The notes below the pieces were generated by a model, which saw nothing but the letters and a program-made list of their open reading frames with translations, did no database searches and was not told the origin of the DNA. Shown here piece after piece: positions 1 to 5,579 of a DNA stretch of 9,832 bases. Source of the stretch: Oscillospiraceae bacterium (lineage in GTDB: Bacteria > Bacillota > Clostridia > Oscillospirales > Ruminococcaceae); assembly GCA_900768125.1 (NCBI GenBank), contig CAAGBS010000055.1, positions 1 to 9,832 on the forward strand, given 5' to 3'. A program made the position numbers and the translations under genes. Numbering within the stretch: position 1 is the stretch's first letter; each line of letters begins with the position of its first letter.

Positions 1-335
1 TCCCATGTAAGCTTTACCTGACCGTTTCCCGGTTCAGTTTTCACCACGGGCTTTACCGCCGCCTGCGGCACAGCGTAAACGAAATCCGCAGAAGTGAACG
101 GAGTCCACACGCCGTTGACGCGCGCCCTTACCAGAAAACCGTACTTTGTGCCGTTGACAAGTCCGGTCGCGGTCTTGGACGTGCCGTAGGTGCCGCCGCC
201 TATAGCGGTGAGTTTCCCGCCGGGGGCGAAGTAGTAAGCCATGTAAATGTCCGCACCGTCAATCTTATCCCATGTAAGCTTTACCTGACCGTCCCCGGAT
301 TCAGTCTTGACGCCGGTAACGGAAGGCGTGCTTAC
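1..335 (-). repeat. Two tandem Fn3-like modules at the visible C-terminus of the GH5 protein
   Basis: Module 1 starts near residue 547 and module 2 near 640, with the second cut by the window edge. At DNA level bases 1-25 and 268-292 are identical, which gives a period of 267 bp (89 residues). Recognisable elements are DGQVKLTWD, LVNGTKYGFLVRA and a VNGVWTPF segment leading to the linker VYAVPQAAVKP. Such modules act as spacers in extracellular glycanases of Clostridia. The same module type recurs in the protein at the opposite end of the window. Confidence 0.8.
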
Positions 336-1973
336 TGCGTGTAACATCTCTATCTTCACCTGACTGCACCGCTGATAGGAGCACTTTACCGTAGCCCTGC
401 CCCTTGTGGTGGCGGTGGGCTGTATCGTTACTGTCCTTTCGCCGCTGTAGTCATGCGTGTGACCGCCCACCGCTGATACCTGAGCCACTTTTGTCACGGT
501 GAGCGCGGACGAGCCTGCGCCGATATACACCCTTCCGAGGTCGGAGAAGCCGTCGCCGTAGGCGCTGAGAATGCTGCTGTAATTCCAAACTGCGAGGGAT
601 CCGCTGTCGCTGTCCGGGGCGATCTTCACCCAGCCTTTCGCACTGTTGGTGAAGCTCTGGAGGATAAGCTCCGGGGCGCTGCCGGAGTAGCTGCACTCCA
701 GCCTGTCGCCAGCGTCAAGCCCCGCCACGGCGGAAGCGTCGAACGACACAGGCTGCCCCCAGCTGTCGGCAGTGCTGCTTCCGCTGAAAAGCACCGTCTC
801 GCCGGCGGACGCCTTTTCACAGGACGGGTCGCCCTTGTAGGAATCGACAATGTTTTTTGCAATACCCTGATATTTGAAGCTGCAGCTGCCGCGGTCGAAT
901 ATGCCAAAATTCTCACTGCCCGTGCCGAAGCTGTTGTTGTCCCACCACACGCATGGGATATCCTGTTCCGCAAAGCGGCGTGCGAACGACGTGTATATAG
1001 CAGCGTACTTCTCGCGGTCGGCGGTGTTGTTCTTGCAGCACGCGCCAAATTCGTCCAGCATGACCGGTATCCCGTTCTTCAGGAAACGCTTGTCGAGCCT
1101 GTCGAAAAGCGCGCTCAGCTCCGTATAGTCGCTTTCGCGCCAGTCGCTGTGGCCGTCCCCGGAGAAAGCGAAATCAAACGGCAGATAGGCGTGGACTGAC
1201 ACCGCCACCATGCTGTCGCCGCTGGAATTTTCCCAGCCGTTTATTTTGGCGAGGTCGCCGGAAGCGCAGTAGGTCGGCATGGTTATCAGGCGCGCGGAGT
1301 TGTTCCCGCCGGTCGCCCTTATCGCGGCGCGCGCTGCCTCGTTGTACTCGTTGACCACGGAATAAAGCTCGTCGGAGCCTGTCCAGTCCTCGCCGCTGCG
1401 GGGTTCGTTGTTGGTCTCGAATATCAGCTTGTCGCCGTAGTCCGCGAAGTGCTGCGCTATCTGCGTCCAGATGGAGGAAAGCTCCTGCTTCACCTGCTGC
1501 TTTGTCGAAGCGTCGGTGCTGACCTTTGTCTGCAGGTCGTTGTGGTGGCAGTTGAGTATAACGTACATTCCGTTTGCCAGACCGTAGTTCACCGCGGTTT
1601 CAACTCTGTCCATGAATGCGGAGTCTATGTTGAAGCCGTCGGTGTAGTGGTCGTCCCATCTTACCGGGATTCTCAGCGTGGTGAATCCGGCTGCGGCTAT
1701 CTTGTCTATCATAGCCTTTGTTGTGGCGGGATTGCCCCAGTTCGTCTCGTTGTTTGCGGATTCCAGGCTGTTTCCGAGGTTCCAGCCTGCGCCCATGTCG
1801 GAGACCAGCTGCAGGGCGGTCAGACCGCGCATTTCTGTCGGGTGCGAATATCCGGCGGCAAACTCGGAGTAGTCCATCTGTGCGTATGCGCTGACGGAGG
1901 GCAGGGCGGTATACGCCGTGCTGACTATGACAGCCGCCGTCGCAGCCGAAAGTAACCTGTGTATCAGTTTCAT
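1..1973 (-). CDS. Secreted modular GH5 family endoglucanase (cellulase-like), C-terminus cut by window edge
   Basis: Exported glycoside hydrolase expected to cleave internal beta-1,4 bonds in cellulose or related beta-glucans. At least 657 residues are visible and the frame is open at position 1. Residues 1-31 form a signal peptide (K2, H5, R6, then a hydrophobic stretch; likely cleavage after AYA). The GH5 barrel spans about 50-375: GWNLGNS at 63-69, HHND at 143-146, acid/base Glu190 in FETNNEPR, VHAY with His261, nucleophile Glu308 in MLDEFGA, and WWDN at 343-346. The pattern fits subfamily GH5_4, but that assignment is an inference. After it come a probable carbohydrate-binding region (385-502), a linker starting HTHDY at 505 with CSYQRC, and Fn3-like modules from 547 and from 640. 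The start is supported by AAAGGA (complement of 1981-1986) 7 nt upstream and an exact-consensus promoter. A dockerin or anchor may lie beyond the edge. Confident of the family, not of the exact substrate. Confidence 0.93.
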   Translation of the reverse strand, partial: MKLIHRLLSAATAAVIVSTAYTALPSVSAYAQMDYSEFAAGYSHPTEMRGLTALQLVSDMGAGWNLGNSLESANNETNWGNPATTKAMIDKIAAAGFTTLRIPVRWDDHYTDGFNIDSAFMDRVETAVNYGLANGMYVILNCHHNDLQTKVSTDASTKQQVKQELSSIWTQIAQHFADYGDKLIFETNNEPRSGEDWTGSDELYSVVNEYNEAARAAIRATGGNNSARLITMPTYCASGDLAKINGWENSSGDSMVAVSVHAYLPFDFAFSGDGHSDWRESDYTELSALFDRLDKRFLKNGIPVMLDEFGACCKNNTADREKYAAIYTSFARRFAEQDIPCVWWDNNSFGTGSENFGIFDRGSCSFKYQGIAKNIVDSYKGDPSCEKASAGETVLFSGSSTADSWGQPVSFDASAVAGLDAGDRLECSYSGSAPELILQSFTNSAKGWVKIAPDSDSGSLAVWNYSSILSAYGDGFSDLGRVYIGAGSSALTVTKVAQVSAVGGHTHDYSGERTVTIQPTATTRGRATVKCSYQRCSQVKIEMLHAVSTPSVTGVKTESGDGQVKLTWDKIDGADIYMAYYFAPGGKLTAIGGGTYGTSKTATGLVNGTKYGFLVRARVNGVWTPFTSADFVYAVPQAAVKPVVKTEPGNGQVKLTW
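468..821 (-). other. Probable carbohydrate-binding region of the GH5 protein
   Basis: Residues 385-502 of the glucanase lie between the GH5 barrel and the Cys-containing linker. The segment looks like a compact beta-sandwich of CBM size: it opens with ETVLFSG, has an aromatic-containing stretch GWVKIAPD around Trp448, then VWNYSS, and ends LTVTKVAQVSA. Modules in this position of cellulases usually bind cellulose or hemicellulose. I cannot assign it to a numbered CBM family from sequence alone. The function is inferred from position and composition. Confidence 0.55.
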
Positions 1974-2016
1974 ATGCTATTCCTTTCTGCGGTGAAAAAA
2001 TGTGCCTTTCAGAAGT

Positions 2017-2045
2017 ATTATATCAGTTTATCCGGACGGTGTCAA
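2017..2045 (-). promoter_or_regulatory. Exact-consensus sigma-A promoter of the GH5 gene
   Basis: On the minus strand the -35 box TTGACA (2040-2045) and the -10 box TATAAT (2017-2022) are separated by exactly 17 bases. Predicted transcription start is near 2010, giving a leader of about 37 nt before the GH5 start codon. One copy of the TCCGGACGG motif sits inside the spacer. Confidence 0.85.
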
Positions 2046-2075
2046 TATATATGCAGTAAAATGCAGTCCGGACGG
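2031..2075. promoter_or_regulatory. Direct repeat TCCGGACGG, candidate operator
   Basis: TCCGGACGG occurs at 2031-2039 and again at 2067-2075, 36 bp apart, and each copy contains the palindrome TCCGGA. The first copy lies between the -10 and -35 boxes of the GH5 promoter, and the second upstream of it. Two ATGCAG hexamers (2051-2056, 2061-2066) lie between the copies. The arrangement fits binding sites for a transcription factor, but no regulator is known from the sequence. Confidence 0.4.
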
Positions 2076-2088
2076 GGATATATTTAAA

Positions 2089-2169
2089 GTGCAGGGAAGA
2101 CCTGCACATATGTTTCTGAAAACTTATGTGAAATGGCAGCGCCATGCAGTTCCCACATGATGTTTTCAG
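2089..2169 (+). promoter_or_regulatory. Two structured hairpins in the 5' leader of the tail-fibre-like gene
   Basis: The first hairpin is perfect: GTGCAGG (2089-2095) pairs with CCTGCAC (2101-2107) around a 5-nt loop. The second is a nested stem: CTGAAAAC (2116-2123) with GTTTTCAG (2162-2169), ATGTG (2126-2130) with CACAT (2154-2158), and ATGGC (2133-2137) with GCCAT (2141-2145) closing a 3-nt loop. The second ends 17 nt before the AGGAGG ribosome binding site. A weak TATATT at 2079-2084 could be a -10 box, placing the RNA start at the first hairpin, but it lacks a good -35. I recognise no known riboswitch class. Confidence 0.55.
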
Positions 2170-2196
2170 AGAGGACATTTTTGAACAGGAGGAAAT

Positions 2197-3159
2197 ATGG
2201 TAAGGAATATCAATATCGGCGCCCAGGGCGCTTCAGTCAGCGGTCTGAACGGAAACTACTGCTTCATCTGCAACCGCGGCACCAGCACGCTTTATGCGTC
2301 TGAAAAATCTCCGGTCACGGCGGAGAAGAACGGCGTGCTTGGCATCGAGCCGGGCGCGAGGGGTATACTCCCCATCTCAGGCAGCGTGGTGTATTTTTCC
2401 GGAAGCGGCTATGCAACGGTCATCGACAGCACTGAACCCATAAATTTTATTGAGCCGCCGGATAATTCGTCCGGCGGCGGTGACAGTCAGCCTAACGCCA
2501 ACCTGCTGATAAATCCGGCATTCAGCGTGAATCAGCGCGGGGTCAGCGGAACGGTGAGCGCGGGAGGATACGCCGCGGATATGTGGAAGGTGGAAAGCGG
2601 TACGGCAGTCCGTCAGGAGGACGGCTCGATACTGCTTAACGGCACTATCGCGCAGCAGCTTTACGATATCCCGGCGGGAGGAGCGGTGTGTTCGTCAGAC
2701 GGCGGCACAGCCGCTTATGCTGACGGTGTTTTCAGGATAACAGCCGCCGGAAAGCGCGTATCCTGGGCGAAGCTCGAGGCGGGCAGCGTGGTCACACCGT
2801 ATGCCGGCTGCGACGCGTTCAGCGAGCAGCTGAAATGCCAGCAGTTCTTTTTCAGGATAAGCAATACCGGCAGCGCGAAGATGCTTCTCGGCACGGCGGC
2901 GGCTTCCTCCGCCACGGCGCTTAACCTGGTGGCGGCGCTTCCGGTGAGAATGAAAGGTTCGCCGGCAGTCGCGGCTGAGGGAGAAGTTTTCAGCTGCGGA
3001 CTGACTGCCACGGCGGCGGTCAACGCTACGTCAGCCGCCCGCAACGGACAGCTTGACGAAAGATACGTGACCATACTCCTTGGCGGGGAGTTCACCGCAG
3101 GAAGTCCGGTCAACGTATATCTCAATCCCGGAAAGCACATAGACTTCTATGTGAAGTGA
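2197..3159 (+). CDS. Phage tail-fibre / receptor-binding-like protein, stand-alone
   Basis: A 320-residue protein with no signal peptide or membrane segment. Residues 1-80 form a small beta-rich module (MVRNINIGAQG through VVYFSGSGYATVID) of the kind found at the start of phage tail decoration proteins. Residues 85-100 are a Gly/Ser/Pro linker (PPDNSSGGGD). Residues 101-221 carry tail-fibre hallmarks: NLLINPAFSVNQRG at 102-115, YAADMWK at 125-131, then VSWAKLEAGSVVTPY at 188-202 leading to SEQLKCQQFFFRI, resembling the phage pattern 'KLEPGSVATPF...EELALCQRYF'. Residues 222-320 are small-residue-rich beta structure. The start follows AGGAGG (2187-2192), with hairpins upstream. No portal, baplate, holin or lysin gene is nearby, so it is either a prophage remnant or a co-opted binding protein. 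The family resemblance is my reading of the motifs; target and role are unknown. Confidence 0.7.
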   Translation: MVRNINIGAQGASVSGLNGNYCFICNRGTSTLYASEKSPVTAEKNGVLGIEPGARGILPISGSVVYFSGSGYATVIDSTEPINFIEPPDNSSGGGDSQPNANLLINPAFSVNQRGVSGTVSAGGYAADMWKVESGTAVRQEDGSILLNGTIAQQLYDIPAGGAVCSSDGGTAAYADGVFRITAAGKRVSWAKLEAGSVVTPYAGCDAFSEQLKCQQFFFRISNTGSAKMLLGTAAASSATALNLVAALPVRMKGSPAVAAEGEVFSCGLTATAAVNATSAARNGQLDERYVTILLGGEFTAGSPVNVYLNPGKHIDFYVK

Positions 3160-3168
3160 ATAAAGCAT

Positions 3169-3193
3169 TCCCCCTCAGTAATGCTGAGGGGGA
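3169..3193. terminator. Hairpin between convergent genes, probable bidirectional terminator
   Basis: CCCCCTCAG (3170-3178) pairs with CTGAGGGGG (3184-3192) around the loop TAATG, and one more T-A pair extends it. It lies in the 39-base gap between the stop of the tail-fibre-like gene and the stop of the convergent glycosyltransferase gene. The T-run on the plus side (3205-3210) is about a dozen bases away and the minus side has only a short T-rich stretch, so termination in either direction is inferred mainly from stem strength and position. Confidence 0.65.
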
Positions 3194-3198
3194 TATCT

Positions 3199-4032
3199 CT
3201 ATGATTTTTTCAGCTTCTTTGCAGCGCGCTTCGCAAGGAATCTTCGCCCGGTCTCCGGCGGAAGCAGCCGGCAGCCGAGGATCTTTTTACGGGAACACCC
3301 CGCGTCAAGCCGGGGCACCTCCGCCACGGAAGCTCCCGCTTTCCTTGCGTAGGTGATATAGATACCGGTGAACACCTCGCCGAGATAACCGTCGGTTCTG
3401 TCCGCCTGGAAACAGCCGTGCCGGACTTTCCTGCGGTCGAACTCCTTCAGCGCAGGGAAGAGTATCCCGCAGTATTCGCTGAAATGCCGCCTGTCCATGA
3501 TGAACATATTGCAGAAATACTGCCGCGTCTGTGCGAGATATTCTTCCATCACGGCGGTTAGCTGAGGGGCAGTGTTTTTCAGTATATCGCAGAAAAGCGC
3601 GAGGTCTTCGGCGTAGTGGTGCGCCGAGGTGCAGTAATGCTCCCGCACGGGAAGCCCCATGTCCTCTGACCGCACGGTTATTATCCGGTTCTCCTCCATC
3701 AGCGCTTCGAGCTGGGCGGCGGTGCCGAGCAGGGCGGCTTCCGGCGAAGCTTCGGCGCGGACGATGTAGGGGTATTTTGTCTGCGCGCCCAATGCGAAGA
3801 ACCGCCGGTAATGGCAGAAGCCGTAGCAGTCTGCGTCGGTGTTCTTCCATGCGTGGTAGTGCGCCGTCAGCTCGCAGTATTCGCGGTTGAGCGCGGAAAT
3901 ATTATCACCGGTGTCGTCCCGCAGCGCCCCGGTAACGGGGGGATTGAGCGCAGCGCCGCACTGCATGGGTTCAAACAGCGGGGGAATGGTCTGAAATCCG
4001 CTGTGGCAGCACATATACAGGCAAACTTTCAT
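3199..4032 (-). CDS. DUF4422 family glycosyltransferase (surface polysaccharide synthesis)
   Basis: A 277-residue protein matching the DUF4422 group of capsule/exopolysaccharide glycosyltransferases, which transfer a sugar from a nucleotide donor to a growing glycan on the cytoplasmic side of the membrane. Family motifs in order: CGAALN (25-30), RDDTGDNIS (38-46), ELTAHYHAWKN (54-64), GFCHYRRFF (71-79), the HHYAEDL segment (138-144), NMFIM (175-179), and a very basic tail ending KKLKKS. There is no transmembrane helix. Length is normal for the family. The start is set by AAGGAG (complement of 4038-4043) 5 nt upstream. It follows the aminotransferase on the same strand, with an intrinsic terminator between them and no visible promoter of its own. 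Donor and acceptor cannot be told from sequence. Confidence 0.88.
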   Translation of the reverse strand: MKVCLYMCCHSGFQTIPPLFEPMQCGAALNPPVTGALRDDTGDNISALNREYCELTAHYHAWKNTDADCYGFCHYRRFFALGAQTKYPYIVRAEASPEAALLGTAAQLEALMEENRIITVRSEDMGLPVREHYCTSAHHYAEDLALFCDILKNTAPQLTAVMEEYLAQTRQYFCNMFIMDRRHFSEYCGILFPALKEFDRRKVRHGCFQADRTDGYLGEVFTGIYITYARKAGASVAEVPRLDAGCSRKKILGCRLLPPETGRRFLAKRAAKKLKKS

Positions 4033-4055
4033 CTTTTCTCCTTGCAGCAGTAATG

Positions 4056-4082
4056 AAAAAGCGGGGCAACTGAATGCCCCGC
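4056..4082 (-). terminator. Intrinsic terminator upstream of the glycosyltransferase gene
   Basis: On the minus strand GCGGGGCA and TGCCCCGC (4075-4082 and 4061-4068 in plus coordinates) form a perfect 8-bp GC-rich stem with a 6-nt loop, followed directly by TTTTT (4056-4060). It lies only about 12 nt before the glycosyltransferase ribosome binding site, so it can end aminotransferase transcription or act as an attenuator for the next gene. Confidence 0.85.
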
Positions 4083-4116
4083 CCGGACTGGCGATAAAGG
4101 CACACCTGCGTCGTCA

Positions 4117-4184
4117 GCGGCATCTGCACCTTGCTCGGCAGCCCTTGATTCTTTTTTGACAAGCAGACGGGCTACTGATGCCGC
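4117..4184. repeat. Nested inverted repeat downstream of the aminotransferase gene
   Basis: GCGGCATC (4117-4124) is complementary to GATGCCGC (4177-4184), and inside it AGCCC (4140-4144) pairs with GGGCT (4169-4173). The outer arm begins 4 bases beyond the aminotransferase stop codon. The loop is long, so stability is uncertain. It could shape the 3' end of the aminotransferase mRNA or work with the terminator at 4056-4082. Confidence 0.4.
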
Positions 4185-4188
4185 CGGA

Positions 4189-5325
4189 TCACTTGTTCAC
4201 ATAGTCGATGACTATTTTCGCGATCTTTCTTGCTTCGTCCTCGGTCAGCCAGAGGTGGAGGGGGAGCGTGATGTTGTGCTTTGCAAGCTCATGCGCCTTC
4301 GGGCAGGTGCCGTGGGCGTATGCGTACAGCGAATAATCGGTGTTGTCCCTGTAGTGGACGCCGCCGTATATATCGTTTGCGGCGAGTTCAGACAGCAGTC
4401 CGTCGCGGTCGGGTACGATCAGCTCGAACAGGTGGTAGGAGCACTCTTCGGGATAGGGGGCGTCTACTATCTTTATCTTGTCCTGACCCTTGAAGCATTC
4501 CTTGTATATCTGGACTATCTTTCTCCTGTAAGCGTTGTCCTCATCGAGATACTTCAGCTGCACCAGACCGATAGCCGCCATGATGGAGTTGCCGTGATCC
4601 TTGTATCCGAGGTAGTCTACTTCGTACTTCCACTTGTAGCTTCCCTGGTTGGAAGTGCGCGCGTATGTATCCTTGTTGATGCCAAGCCATGCGAGCTTGC
4701 GGCAGATGCTGTCGTACTCAGGGTTTGCAAAGCATATCATGCCGCTGTCGGCGGTGGGCAGGTTCTTCACTGCCTGATAGCTGTAAACTGCCACATCGAC
4801 GCCGTCCCATGTGCCGGGGAACACGCCGTTCACACGGGTACCAGCCATGTGCGCTGCATCCAGAATGAGCTTCAGACCGTGCTTCCTGCAAAGTTCGATG
4901 ACCTTGTCGAGCTGTCCGACTCTTCCGCCGTAGCCCATGAAGATGACTGCGCGGGTCTTGTCGGTTATCTTTCTTTCGATGTCCTCAGGGTCAAGGCAGA
5001 GATAGTCGTCAACATCGGCGAAGACTGCCTTCATTCCGCAGTAAAGGATAGCGTGGTTGGTGGATACGAAGGTGATGGGGGTGGTGATTATCTCATCGTC
5101 GTCCTTCCAGCCGTTCTCGGTCTTGAGTATCTCAACGGCGAGGTGGAGGCCTGCGGTCGCGGAATTGAGGTAATGTGCGTTCTTGTGGCCGGTGTATTCC
5201 TTCCACTTGTTTTCAAATTCTACCGTTTTGAATCCCATGCCTGTCCAGCCGATCTCAAGGCATTCCCTGATCTCTGCGAGGCATTCATCGACATGATATT
5301 TTGGCTTAAGTACCTGTATGGACAT
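4189..5325 (-). CDS. DegT/DnrJ/EryC1/StrS family PLP-dependent sugar aminotransferase
   Basis: Cytoplasmic 378-residue enzyme of the family that transfers an amino group, usually from glutamate, to a keto-sugar nucleotide, making amino sugars for surface glycans. Family marks: NSATAGLHLA near the N-terminus (PLP phosphate region), TPITFVSTNHAI, Asp156 in LDAAHMAG (binds the pyridine nitrogen), the Schiff-base Lys187 in SYQAVKNLPTADSGMI, and the C-terminal HYRDNTDYS and THNITLPLH-like stretch (here KHNITLPLHLWLT). Length is typical. The reading frame stays open to 5433, but I chose 5325 because AAGGAG (complement of 5333-5338) sits 7 nt upstream, the family similarity begins there, and the promoter at 5393-5421 lies inside the longer frame. 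Substrate undetermined; this family also includes perosamine, 3-amino-sugar and 4-amino-sugar enzymes. Confidence 0.92.
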   Translation of the reverse strand: MSIQVLKPKYHVDECLAEIRECLEIGWTGMGFKTVEFENKWKEYTGHKNAHYLNSATAGLHLAVEILKTENGWKDDDEIITTPITFVSTNHAILYCGMKAVFADVDDYLCLDPEDIERKITDKTRAVIFMGYGGRVGQLDKVIELCRKHGLKLILDAAHMAGTRVNGVFPGTWDGVDVAVYSYQAVKNLPTADSGMICFANPEYDSICRKLAWLGINKDTYARTSNQGSYKWKYEVDYLGYKDHGNSIMAAIGLVQLKYLDEDNAYRRKIVQIYKECFKGQDKIKIVDAPYPEECSYHLFELIVPDRDGLLSELAANDIYGGVHYRDNTDYSLYAYAHGTCPKAHELAKHNITLPLHLWLTEDEARKIAKIVIDYVNK

Positions 5326-5356
5326 TTTGTTTCTCCTTTTTATCCGTTGATTTTTC

Positions 5357-5377
5357 TGCCTGGCGCGCTGCCAGGCA
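5357..5377 (-). promoter_or_regulatory. Hairpin in the aminotransferase 5' leader
   Basis: TGCCTGGC (5357-5364) and GCCAGGCA (5370-5377) form a perfect 8-bp stem with a 5-nt loop. With transcription predicted to start near 5386, the hairpin lies about 9 nt from the mRNA 5' end. It may protect the transcript or act as an early pause site. No U-run follows, so it is not a convincing terminator. Confidence 0.55.
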
Positions 5378-5392
5378 CTGACGCTACATTTT

Positions 5393-5421
5393 ATTATACA
5401 ACCTGCGCTGACATTTGTCAA
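5393..5421 (-). promoter_or_regulatory. Exact-consensus sigma-A promoter of the aminotransferase gene
   Basis: On the minus strand TTGACA (5416-5421) and TATAAT (5393-5398) are separated by exactly 17 bases. The -35 box is 36 bp from the -35 box of the divergent rmlC promoter, so the two promoters may share control. Confidence 0.87.
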
Positions 5422-5457
5422 GGAAAAAATCAATCCGTTTCACAATTGGGCGGAAGC

Positions 5458-5486
5458 TTGACAAAACTGCCCGCCGGATATATAAT
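5458..5486 (+). promoter_or_regulatory. Exact-consensus sigma-A promoter of rmlC
   Basis: TTGACA (5458-5463) and TATAAT (5481-5486) are separated by exactly 17 bases, giving a predicted start near 5493 and a leader of roughly 87 nt. CCGCC (5471-5475) and GGCGG (5494-5498) flank the -10 box as an inverted repeat. Confidence 0.87.
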
Positions 5487-5563
5487 TATTTCAGGCGGTA
5501 TGACGTTTCTGCCTTGCCGCCCCGAAAAAATACCAGTCCGCCTGCCGGCAGACTGAAAACCTG

Positions 5564-5569
5564 AAAGGA
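5564..5569 (+). promoter_or_regulatory. Ribosome binding site deciding the rmlC start
   Basis: AAAGGA ends one base before the upstream ATG at 5571 and 10 bases before the ATG at 5580. The first spacing is too short for normal initiation, so 5580 is preferred, giving a protein beginning MAPIKVTE. Confidence 0.65.
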
Positions 5570-5579
5570 AATGAACAGC

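Noticed and set aside
1449..1955. A 168-codon open frame on the plus strand
   Set aside because: It is antisense to the GH5 signal peptide and catalytic domain and has no recognisable motifs or ribosome binding site.
2089..2169. A known riboswitch or T-box in the tail-fibre-like gene leader
   Set aside because: I compared by eye with conserved cores I know (c-di-GMP, T-box, preQ1) and found none; only generic hairpins can be claimed.
3971..4162. A 63-codon minus-strand frame between the aminotransferase and the glycosyltransferase
   Set aside because: It would start at a TTG, spans the intrinsic terminator and overlaps the start of the glycosyltransferase in another frame. No ribosome binding site supports it.
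5326..5433. N-terminal extension of the aminotransferase to 5433
   Set aside because: The extension would translate the -10/-35 promoter and the leader hairpin. The ATG at 5325 has a good ribosome binding site and begins the family-like sequence.
4156..5556. A long open frame of 466 codons on the plus strand
   Set aside because: It lies entirely opposite the well-supported aminotransferase, has no ribosome binding site and reads as low-complexity Val/Leu/Cys-rich protein. It also runs through the divergent promoters. It is a shadow caused by codon bias.
5570..5579. RmlC start at 5571
   Set aside because: The AAAGGA site would be one base from this ATG, and the extra residues (MNS) have no family support.
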